Source: Quercus robur (Eukaryota; Streptophyta; Magnoliopsida; Fagales; Fagaceae). Taken from it: a stretch of DNA of 64,000 nt. The notes below the pieces were generated by a model. That model saw only the letters and a list, made by a program, of their open reading frames with translations, did no database searches and had not been told where the DNA came from. The translations under genes were made by a program, and so were the position numbers. The stretch is taken from assembly GCF_932294415.1 (NCBI RefSeq), contig NC_065544.1:25519351-25583350 (forward strand). The letters are read 5' to 3'. Positions 43,833-55,639 of the stretch are shown here, one piece after another (within the stretch, counting starts at the first letter, position 1; every line of letters begins with the position of its first letter).

Positions 43833-46800
43833 GGTGGATAGTCAACAGGGTGGTGGTATATCCTTTGTACAAGAGTACATGACAGAAACTTTGTCAACAA
43901 TTTGGTGTCTACTTTATGTTTGGACTTTGGAGACTTGAAACCATCACATTGCTTCTCTTACCATCCGTGTAGTCCAATAGAATTACATTAGAGGGACAAC
44001 TCATTATGTAATCTTGAATTTTGTGCTTGGGGTACCAAAATACTTATAATTGTATTACCTCATTCACAGTTCTGGCAGGTGGGGGGCTGTGTATATGGGG
44101 TTTGCTCCCTAGGGGTGAGTCCAACAGGTCCTACCTTGGTAAGGTTCCACGTCATCAAAATTTTTTTTATCTTGTTCTTTGCATTACCAATGTGCCATTT
44201 CAAACGTGGATAGGAATTTTGTGTGCATAAGAAATTCATTATTTGGAAGTTTAAATTGAGCTGAACTAGCTAGAAATCCTGGCACTTTTACTTGTGTTCA
44301 CCTGGGAAGCCTTTTTGCGGTTATGACTTTCATTAGATTTTAAATAGATAGTTATTTTTCTAAGAATCTAGTGCAAGCCCTTTCAAAATGACTATCCATA
44401 TATGATTATTGTAAAATCCGCTTACTGCAGAACCATTCATTTGCTAACATATCCAGTATTGTATCCCAAAGCTTAATCCAACTTTAGAAGCCTCTATGGC
44501 CTGTTTAGTCTAGCCTTCTTACCTTCCATAATCAACTGAGAAATGCTCGAGTACTTGGCTGTTTGGAGGGCCTGAAGAAGGCTATTGACTTGGCTCGGGA
44601 GGAGTATTTTTTTAATCGGCTAGCGTGGAAAAATGCAAATACTTCTGCGCAAGATCCATATGGATCTAAAAATGGTGTTTCTTTAGGATTGTAGGCTTGT
44701 AGCCCCAATTTAATTTTATTCACAGTTCATAATCCTTTCTTTTGTTGGTTTATGAAGCATTTACCACTCCCGCTGCATTTTATACTAGAATCTGTTACTT
44801 GCACATCTGAAAATTGTTTCATTTCACTCTTTTTGCAAAGTGCATCTTTTCTCGGTTTCTTTCGAGAGGTTGGATTTTTTATGGGACTTTGAATTTGGTG
44901 GATTTGCAGGACAGTGTAAATATGACTGTTCATGTGTTCCGGATTTTCTTATTTATGGGGATATATATTGCACGAAATGTCGGCTCACATTTTCAAACAG
45001 CAGCATCAAACTTGAGGGTTCAACTGTAAATGGGCTCAAGGAAATCTTTAGCTTTGAATGGGCTATTGGTGCTATCACTAAAATTGAATCAGAATGGTTT
45101 GGAAGGGTGAGTTACATTGAATTTTCCACTTTGTTGCTTCCATATAGTCCAACTTGGTAATTGTTGGGTGTAGGTTGAAACTGCTGTGGTTAACCTTCAT
45201 CTTAAATCAAGGGGTTCTAAAGGAGCTGGAAATGCAAAAGAAACTTCAGGTTTGTGCTTTTTCGGAAAGTAATTGTGTTGGAACTATTCTGTAATCTGTA
45301 TGTATCACAATGGATCAAACTACTCAAGTTTTTGAAAGACTTTTAAGAATTTTAATTTGAGATGTCTACAAGACTTTGTTGTTTCTGCTACATTCTTTTG
45401 GTTTAGTATTTAATACTAATGGTTCACACATCAACAATTTTTTCCCCCTGATAAGTAAGAATTTTTTTTGGAAATGAGACTGCTTTATGCAAAATGGTAT
45501 AAAGAAGCCTAAATAATTACAAACAAATACAGAAACTTATATACAAGGAGAACATAGTAATAGAATCATTATTCGTGAGTCCCCAAGCTCGAGACCAATC
45601 AAATAAAGTCCCAACAAAATGATCTAGAAGCAGATCCCTTGATCTCTCCAAATGCTCAAACGTTCTCCTATTCCATTCTTGCCAAAGAATCCAGATCAAA
45701 CAAAGTGGAACCAAATTCCAATTATCCTACAAATTTTTCCCTAACCAATTCCTCCAACCAAAAAAAATACAAAGGCTTTGTTTAGGTTGTTTTAACAATA
45801 GGTTTGAAAATTCCTAGTTGTTAAATTTTGTATCTCATAGTTGAAACAATCATGAAATGCTTACGATGGTGGACAGACTGGTATACTCTTTACTAGGGGG
45901 TTATCCTAATAAAAGCCTACTAACATGTTTACCTACTTTTTCCTTCTTAAGACTTGTTGGAATGAGGTTCAAAAAGATTCAAGAAATTTCCTTTTGTTAG
46001 GATTGTGTACAAAGAGAAAAGATATTGTGGATTTATGAATTTTCTTTAGTCGGGTTGTCCATCTAGAGAATTAATTTTCTTTATTCGGGTTGTGGATTTA
46101 GGGATTTTCTACTAATGAGCTTAACTTTGGCCAAGCAAAGTGCTTAGACCATGGGGTTTTGTGATTTAAGTGTGGCTAAGCACACTTTTAACAGTACTGT
46201 ACAACACCTTCACAATCCAAATCCACAAACAAATCCATATAATCTTTTTTTTTTTTTTTTTTGATAGGTAACGAAACAATTTTATTAATTAAGAAAAAAG
46301 TAGCCAACCCGAGTACATTGGGGATGTACTATGGGGGCAAAAATCAAGAACCAAAATTACAATGATCAAGTAAAGTAGAAAGAGAAAAACAAGAAAAATG
46401 CGACAAAATCACACTCTAAACAAGGAGATTATGCAAGAAAAAAGACTTGATCTCTAGAAAGGACCTCTCACATCCCTCAAAGCATCTAGCATTCCTTTCC
46501 CTTTGTTGAGGGCCATTTGTAGAAGCTCAGGCAGGCAGAAAGAAAGCCCAATAATGAGAGCTACAAAGAATTGACAAAATAGATAGCAAAAAACCCATTA
46601 GGCCCAAGCGGCAAGAATGATGGATCACAGGCCCAACAAATAAATAAATGAGTCTTAAAGAGGCAAGTGGGCTCAAAGAAGCTAGGAAAAAAAGAAATAG
46701 CATCCCATGGGCAGTGTATGAGGTAGAAAAGTGAGAAAGGGTCACCGCAGGCCCAAGACAATGCAAACTAAGAGAGTAAGGGGTTTTATGGCAGGCCCAT

Positions 46801-49800
46801 GAACCCCAAAGATAAGAATAAGGTTATTGGGTCGGGAAAGCCCAATGAAGTTAGTAAAAAGCCCATGAGAGTGTGGAATTAGCAAACGGGCCGAGGAAGC
46901 CCAAAGAAAGCAATCGGGCCGAGGAAGCCCAAAAAAATCAATCGGGTCGAGAATGCCCAAAGGAGAGCCCAAAGGGACATAGGAGCCTATGAGTAAAAGC
47001 AAAACAGTGCCCATGACAGGCCACTGAGAAAAGGGATAAATGGCTGGCCCAAAAAGAGGTATAGCAGGATTAAGTTATTACGGCAGGAATAACAGTTCAA
47101 CGTTGCAGGAAATAAAGAAAATCAAGAATGGGCCAAAGAAATGTAAGGCCCATCATCATACAAAGCCCAGCTCCTGAATGGAGCGGGAAACCAAAGAAAA
47201 GCCCACATGAAAGGTCAGAAAACACAGACGGAGAGTCCAGATCACGGCAGATGCATGAGTAGCAGGCAGACTTTTGGACATATCTGAAAAGAAAGCACAC
47301 GCAAGGCCCAGGCACCACCAGCCTGTACCCAGCCAATATGGGACGTGGTGGGGCCATGGGCCAGAGGTAAGAGGTAAAGGGGGTATGGTTTGGTGGTGGG
47401 GAGAGGGGAAAAGATCTATTTTGCGGCTCCTGCCTAAACCCTTTTGGGAGGTACGTCTTGCTAGGATGATAGACCACCCAAAAGAGGCAAGTTTGAAGGG
47501 GAATCGTTGGGTGCATGCCTTGAGAGTAGAGAGAGAAAGCATTTATACCGTGGCAGGAAAAAGTGTTACGGTATACAGAGGAACGAAACAAACCTGCCTC
47601 TGTCTGGCAAGGGTGGATGTCGCACAGACCTGGTGGTCGGCAAGTACGCCCAGACCAGACAAAGGTGGTTAAGGGGAAAAACAGTAAAACATTGGTCACG
47701 ACAGACACTATAAAAGGACCCTTGCCGTGCCCTGAAAAGGGAATCGAAAAACAGAGCATTTTTACGTGGTAGGAAAAAAAAACAGAGTAAAAAGAAGAGA
47801 AAAAAGATAAGAAAGAAAACAAAGAAGAAAAGAGAGAAAATTAAGGAAGAATGAAAGGTAATACAGTGGGCATGCACCGGTAGATCGTTTTCCCTCTCTC
47901 CCTCTTCAAATCTTGCTTTCTTCCAAAACGTGAACAAGGACTCTTTCTTTTTTGGGCAATAACCATTCAGGTCCGAGTCCCTCAAAGCCATTAATCCCCA
48001 TGGCATGATCTTTTTCCTAGGGAATTATTTGCATTGAAAAGAGGCGTTCTCCCCTCTTTGGCTTTGTTTTGACAGACTAGACTTAAAACTTGATTCATGC
48101 CCATTCTAGATTAGTTTATGTTATTTTTTTTCTCCTTTACTTTTCTCTGTGCAATGACATTATCATAATTGTAATCGTGCTTTATAAGTAGGGATTACAT
48201 AGCCATTTATTTAAATAGTCAGATACTTTTTTTTTGTCATTATTATTATATCTGCCTGCCGTAACTCGTCTGCAACAGTTCTGCTTGCCGTAAGTTTACT
48301 CCTAGCAGACAAGGCATAAGTTTGTGCACAAACCGGCTCAAGTTGAGTTACAATTGGATTGGCCCCAACTCCCTTACTCAGAAATATTCGGGCTCATTAC
48401 TGCAGGAGGCAGCCCAGCCCAAAACACCATACACAAAAAAGGCCCCTACACCCTCCAAATACACCACATCAAGCAATGCGGCACCATTCTCCAAAAATCT
48501 ATATTGCGATGTTGCTTGAATTTACCTTGCCAACACTCAAACAACTCAAACACCAATAATGACATAACCCAATGAATTCCAAACAAACAGAACACCAAGG
48601 ACCATAGCTCAAAAGCTATGGGGCAATGAAGCAAAAGATGATCCACCGACTCCCCACACCTCTTACACAACAAATCCATATAGTCGAGGGTATTATAATC
48701 TTTCCCACTTAAATCCTAGCCATTCTTGTTTAGTCACGCATTGTGTTGTATTGCTTTCGAGCCACACAACATCTACCAAGTTGGCTTTGATACCATTTAT
48801 CATGATATTGAGGAAGTGTTAGCAACATATACATCATTCAAATGCAGAGTCACAATTTAGGTTTTTCTAATTTCTTATATAGCTTAAATTGACATGTTAA
48901 ATACTCGACATGGGACTTAGCACTTGCACTACACTTTAAGCACAATCCAAATCCACATACAAATTCAAACAATGTGGGGGAATTACAATGAATGGTTGAA
49001 CATTACCAAAAATTTTGATACCTAATCTTCCATATTATGTAGGTTCAAAATTGTTTGTCCAACTTCCGAGAGGGAATTTTAAGTCTAAAGGAAATTCTTT
49101 CACAACTTTTCGATTTGAGTAGCAATACCAAAAGGCATGGGAAAATGAGAAAGGAAAAAAGTTTATAAACTGGTTTCTCCTTTGGACGGGTAAATCTTCT
49201 TCCAACCTACCAATCTCATTTCCATTTTTCTAGTCCATTTTCCCAAACTTCTCTTCATTTGAAAGTAGAACTTTATGGAAAACCCAAATATATCGTGGGT
49301 AATTTGACACCTTGCAACCAAGAATGTTTGCTATATCTTCAAAACCCAGCATATCACCAATATGCATTAATTCATACTTTCCTAAATCATTTTCAAACCT
49401 GCTATAACTTCAAATTAGAGAACAACACATTACAAATAATGTAGTTTGATTTGGATTAGTCGTGCAAAAAATTAAAGTATCATCTACAATTAGAAGATGA
49501 GAGATCATCAACAAATTATTTTTAATGCTTCTCACCGTATATCCAAATAGATGGGATCATTAGCCCCTAACAATGTTCTACTCAAAATCTCCATTACCAT
49601 AACAAATAGAAGTGGGGACAATTCATCTTCTTGTCTAAGTTGCCATCACCCATGGGAACTATTAAAAAATCCATCAAACTGCCATTAACCAAAATTGAAA
49701 GTCAAAAAATTGATGTACTTTAATAACCCATTTTCTCTTGTTTGCGAATTCCACATTGCTCAATATATAGAAGAAAATTCTAATTTACATAATCATAAGC

Positions 49801-51795
49801 TATCTCTAAATCCAATTTGCACAGACAATTGTCCCAAAACTCTAGATTTTAATATTTGGTATAGATATTTGTTAGCAATAAGTATGGAGTCTAAATTTGT
49901 ACTTGAAAAAAAAGTCTAATATTTGTCTCCATTTGGTAAATGCATTTTAGGATTACTTTTGATGCTTTGCTACTTGCTACATCACTTCATGAAAGGATCA
50001 ATTATTGGTGTTTAATTTTGATTTTATATATTTTTAAGTAATATATGACATCAATAAGGGAACGCAATATTAATATGCAAGATATCCCAAAGAATTATAA
50101 CAATCGAGTTATAAAAAAAATTTAGAGGGACTCAAAGAAATCTACAATAGAATGGCTTTCACTAGGACCCAAGACACGAGACCATTCGAATAATGATCTA
50201 ATGAAATATGAGGACGAAATGGGTAATTACCAATAAAAAACAAACTATATAGTTAGTAGGGCCTGTTTATAAACTATATCAATTTTTAACAACTCGAGCC
50301 TCAAAGGCTCGATTTTGGGCCTCTAAATCGAGCCTTTGAGGCTCGGTTTCTGCGACCTGATATGGCCAAATTCCACGTGGCATGCCCACGTAAAACTCGA
50401 GTTTTTAAAACTCGAGTTCCACGTGGACACGCCACCTGGAATTTGGCCAAGTAGATCTCGAGCCTCAGAGACTCGGTTTACTTAAAGTGAAACCAAGCCT
50501 CAGAAACTCGATTTCAGCTGTGGTTTTTAATGTTCCACGTGGAAGACAAGGAAACCGAGTGTCTGATACTCGATTTCAAATAAGGTATTTTCAAAAATAA
50601 CGCCTCACTCACCTCACACAAATCACTCTCCACTCTCACTCACCCTCACCCTCTCTCTCACACAGAGCAGACGCACACTCTCACGCTCTCACTCACTGTC
50701 TCACCCTCTCACACACTGATCCAAGTCACTCACTTTCTCCACTCACGCTCTCACTCACCTGCTTCTCCATCTCATTGTTCTCTCAGTCAATCTCACTCTC
50801 AGTCTCAGTCAGCCTTCGCCAAAAGCTTTGATCAAGCCACAGCAAGCTTTGATCAAGCCACAACAAGCTTTGAGTCTACGCGGTCTCTCAAAACTAAAGA
50901 AAAAGGTGAGTTGCTTTGTACCCACCGTTCACTGTTTGGTTGCCGAGAAACATGCATGAAAAATTAAAGAAACTTTGGTTTCACGAAGTTGTTTTCTATT
51001 TTGGTTTTTGTATTGAATTTGTAATAAAACTGTTAAACCTGCTAAAAAAGAGCGAAACTTTATTGTGTTTTGAGATTGAATTGGTTTGTGGGTTTGATTT
51101 TTTTTGTTTTGTTTTGTTTTGTTTTGTGCTTTGTTCTGTTTGTGGGTTGAACTATTGATATGAGGGAAATTTCATACTCAAATCTTGAACTATGCATTGT
51201 TTTGCAGTGATGATGTTAGGATTTGTTAACTGGGTCTCTGTTAAATTAAATTGTTGATGTTAGGGTTTGTTAAAGTTGATGATTTAGTGTTTAATTCGAT
51301 CCATGTTACTGAAAGTTTGATGACTTTCTTCTTGCTAAATTTGATAATGTCTTAAACCCCTTTTTATTTTTCTAATTTTGTGAATTCTGCATCTGTGCTC
51401 CTTTAAATTTTATTTACATTTAAATATTTCAATTGGGTTGTCATTTTAAATTTTTTTCGCATTTAGTAATTTTAAATTTTCCATATGTTCAATGACATCC
51501 AAGAACAAAATCCACATAAAAGAGTCTAATCATGCTATAACTACAAACAATATATAATCAGTAACATAAAAATCATGAACAGCACATATGAGTTCAAATA
51601 TAATTCAGTAGCCTAGTAACTTCCCAAACTCAAGTTATTTATCAACCAAAAAAAAAAAAAAAAATCAACAAATCAAGTTGTCAAGTTGACCATATGCCTG
51701 CAAATATTCTGTTAAGTGCACCACCCTTCCTGTTGTGGCTCCCTATGCAGCAAGTCTATAACAAAAAATCAAATTTTAAAATTAAAATCAAAATT

Positions 51796-51842
<47 letters not shown>

Positions 51843-54800
51843 GAAAGAACAATCAGAAAGCTATTTGATTTGAATAGCATGTTGATAGAATGGGCCAAAC
51901 CATCCATTTTAAACCAATACAATCAGCTTCTCTGCACAAAATTCCAAACGACCATCTCAAAACCATCGTTAGCAACTATACCAACTAATTTATGTTCAAA
52001 ATGTAGATTGTCAAATCATAATTATTTAGATATCACTAAAACTAACATCATACATTATTAGAAATTTCAAACAAAAACAGGAATTGAGATGCTTAAAACA
52101 GAGAACAAACCCAACTGTCCCTCCAATGAAGAATTTTTCAACCCTACATAAAACAATTTGATCTAGATGAAGTGTTGACATATGTCAATAGAATTGGATA
52201 TCGAATACATACTACACATTAATGGGTTACCATTTCCCATCTGGTGGATGGACATTGGACAATAGGATTGCAACTGCTACCAAAGTCAGCAAGCATATTA
52301 GCATAAACTAATAAAGCTACATGAGTACGCCTTTATTCAATGATCCTCTAGTAGAATAAACTATTGTATGTACACTTACCTACACCTGTACATACACACA
52401 TATGTAGAGAAACATAGGATTTTAACTTAATCGAGAAGGTAGATTGAGGATTGACAGCTGTGTTAAGCCTTGTACTGGTCAGTAAGGTGAGTTACCTCCA
52501 ATCTCCATGCTTCAATCATTCATGTAGTAGCATTCGATACCCTCCCCTCTAAATGGGAATCCGTCAATCCCTTCAGGATTTTCAAGGGGTCCACCGAAGT
52601 ATACATTTATATCAATATTCTTCAAAGATTGTGAACCTATTAGAGAGCCAAGTAAATTTATGTTAGTGACATATTTGATCTCTTTCATTTAACATCAATT
52701 ACAAAACCTTTTCTATCTACTCAAAGTACAAAAATCACAACTTCTAAAAGTGTAACAATTGCATATACTCACCCCACATCACATACAAACACACTCAATC
52801 ATTATAATTTCGTACTCAAACAAATAAAAAAACTAAAGACAAAGCTCACCCCCATTACAAAATTTAAACTCAGCTCTAACAAAAATATAAATATAAATAT
52901 CAAACCAAACAACAAAAGTCATGAGGATGTGCAAATGAATGAGTGCAATTATGTAACAACATCATTCAAGTAATTTTAAATTAATGGAGAAAGGAAGCAG
53001 ATAACTTCAAAATCTAAAGCAATAATGATAAAGCCTAATTATGCAGCACAAGATTTGGTAACTAAGGTAAAACACTAAATCTTGAAAGGAAAAACAACTC
53101 TAGGGATTTAACTACTAAAGGTTTAAGGCTTAAGGTGTTGTCAAGAATTCTAATAACTTGTTTTTTTGGATCACAGCACATAGATGAGTTTTTTTTATTT
53201 TTTTTCCCAAGTTTTTTATTTTATTTTTTGTTTCTAAATTAAGTAAGAGAAAGGCTTCAAGATCTTCATTTCGTGACTGCCCTCTCTGACCAAAAAGTTG
53301 TTGTTATTGTGCCTTGTATAGGTTGTTTACATTTTCTACAAATGAGAATTCACAACCTAAAAATTTGCATAGGAACAAGAACATTTTACTCAAGTGAAAA
53401 TATTGAAGATATTATAGTTGTGCCAATTTCAAACGGTCGCATTTCACTTATTTAAAATCACCATTGAATCAAATTATATTCGTTTTGAAGTCCTATATGC
53501 CTACTTTTCAATGAAATAATTTTCACTGCAAAATTCATTATATATAGATGGAGAAAAATCTATGAACAAAAAATCATCAACTTGTCATATTTTGATAGAC
53601 TCGGCATCTTTTAACAGCTTTCGAACTATATGCCTAAGTTTTTAAATTTTTAAAAATTTGTCCACAATGGGCGAAGTAGCCAGCCGCCAGGTCCACTTAA
53701 TATATAACCTAAAGTTATCTCTCTTACTGTTTTATACGCAATTATTCATGCCAAATTCTATAAATTGGATTCACATATCCATTATTGGGTAGAAGAATTT
53801 GTGTGCAAGATTGAATAAGAGAGAAAAAGAAGAAAATCTCCCTCCATATTTGGAACCTATGCATGTCTACTCCATATTTCTATGTGGATGGATTATTAGT
53901 GGATTCCTGTATCTTTCTCTAATATATATATATAAATATATTTATATTTAGCCTATTTATACAACTATATAATTAAATATTTAAATATTTATATAAATAT
54001 ATTTATATAAGTATTTATATATATAGTTGTATAAATATATAAATATAAATATAAATATAAATATTTAATTATTTAATTATATAGTTGTATAAATATATAA
54101 ATAAAAATATGTATATATAAATATTTAATTATATAGTTGTATAAATATAAATATAAATATATATACATATTTTTTATAAGGAAACAAATATACATATTTT
54201 AATACAAACAAATATCTTATCAGGAAACAAATATATTTGCCTAATACAAACAAATATTTTATTAGGAAATGGCATGACAAATTCAATGCAAGCAACACTT
54301 TCTAAAGCAGCTATATACACTAAACAACTAATTAGAGAGTGAGGAGACCCTTACCTGACATGATGATGTGCAAATGTACTGCTGAGATTGTATGAGAGTG
54401 AGAGGAGCAATGTTTTGCTGCTAAATATGTATGAGAGTTGTTGAGAGAGGTTCTGTGATTGAAGTTGCTGAAGGTGTGAGAGTTGTTGAGGTTCTACGAT
54501 TCAAGTTGCTGAAGGTGTGAGAGTTGTGTTCAGTCAAAATATTCTCTGCATCTGAGAGTAGTGTGAGAGTTTTTTATTGTTAGTCTAATATTCATTGAGT
54601 ACGTTCCTAAACAGACAAAACTGGTTCAAAATGGTCTGAGAGAAGTTTTTGTTGCTTGTGCTAGTCTAATATATTCTCTGAATATGTCTCAAAACAGACA
54701 AAGCATTTGACATGACCAGACAACCAGACATGACCAACCAGACATGACCATTGCCAGAAGCATAGGGCTTTGAAACTCGAGCCTCTAAGACTCGGTTTCA

Positions 54801-55462
54801 CTTTTAGTAAACCGAGTCTCAGAGACTCGAGTTTAAAGCATAGTGGCATCCACGTGGCATCTACGTGGAACTCGAGTCTCAGAAACTCGAGTTCCACATA
54901 GACGCCGCATGGATTTTTGCCACATCAAACTACCTGCCCAAAATCGAGCATTTAAGACTCGAGTTGCTAAAAATGCATATAGTTTGTAAACCGGCCCTAC
55001 TAACTATATGGTTTGTTTTTTATGGGAAATTACCGATTTTCGCCGAAATATGACTTCAATTGACCCATGAAAGCTTCCACATCAAATACAAGGGAAAAAT
55101 AGGTAACTAGCATTAATTTCCTAACTATCTAGTTAGTAGTTAAGGTTTCAAAACTATTTTTTTTATAGCATCTCGAGTCTTTTAAACTCGATTTTGGGCA
55201 ATAACTCGAGCATAAAACGCTCGATTTCTATGCTCTAATTTCTTCCAACGTGGCATAGATTTCCACGTGGGTAGACAGAAATCGAGTCTCTAAGACTCGA
55301 TTTCTAAGGGTTATACATACAACCAAGTCAGTGAGGAACCAGAACATCAGGGAAGAAATACAACCAAGTCAGTGAGGAACCAGAACATCAGGGAAGAAAG
55401 CAGAGAGAAAAAAAAAAAAAAACCAGAAACAGAGAGAACATCAGGGAAGAAAGCAGAGAGAG

Positions 55463-55518
<56 letters not shown>

Positions 55519-55607
55519 AGAAACAGAGAGAGATCGGAGTGGGTCGCGCGACCCAGGCGCCGCTCTGCCTGGGCTCGCGCGACCCACTCCGATCTCTCTC
55601 TGTTTCT

Positions 55608-55639
<32 letters not shown>

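Larger units (their letters stand above)
46228..48685 (-). mobile_element. 5'-truncated LINE with TSD, split by a solo LTR
   Basis: The insertion 46245-48668 is flanked by a 17-bp target duplication with one mismatch (AACAAATCCATATAATC at 46228-46244; AACAAATCCATATAGTC at 48669-48685). It begins with a T-tail and, read on the minus strand, carries ORF2 C-terminal coding: 48679-48456 (LLCKRCGESVDHLLLHCPIA ... MVPHCLMWCIWR) resumes in frame at 46497-46420 (RNARCFEGCERSFLEIKSFF, stop). The gap is a 1947-bp solo LTR. Without it the LINE copy is about 475 bp. Confidence 0.85.
50203..55053. mobile_element. 4.83-kb MULE with 9-bp TSD, coding region lost
   Basis: The element is 50212-55044 with perfect 9-bp duplication GAAATATGA (50203-50211, 55045-55053). 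TIRs start GGACGAAATGGGTAATTACC on the left and GGCGAAAATCGGTAATTTCC on the right and share AAACTATATAGTTAGTAGGGCC. Then come CTCGAG/CTCGGT near-palindromes with CCACGTGG motifs (50285-50580; 54775-54965). Each end leads into a pyrimidine-rich leader: 50589-50905 with donor AAAG|GTGAGT, and on the minus strand about 54540-54360 with donor GTCAG|GTAAGG. No transposase or other coding sequence was recognised inside, so it is a deletion derivative. Confidence 0.92.

Noticed and set aside
47097..47822. 241-codon minus-strand ORF
   Set aside because: It lies wholly inside the solo LTR, has no domain signature and is antisense to the LTR TATA box; chance ORF in a GC-richer region.
53920..54180. AT-rich block as a possible matrix attachment or replication origin
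   Set aside because: Composition alone does not support a functional call; it lies inside a transposon.
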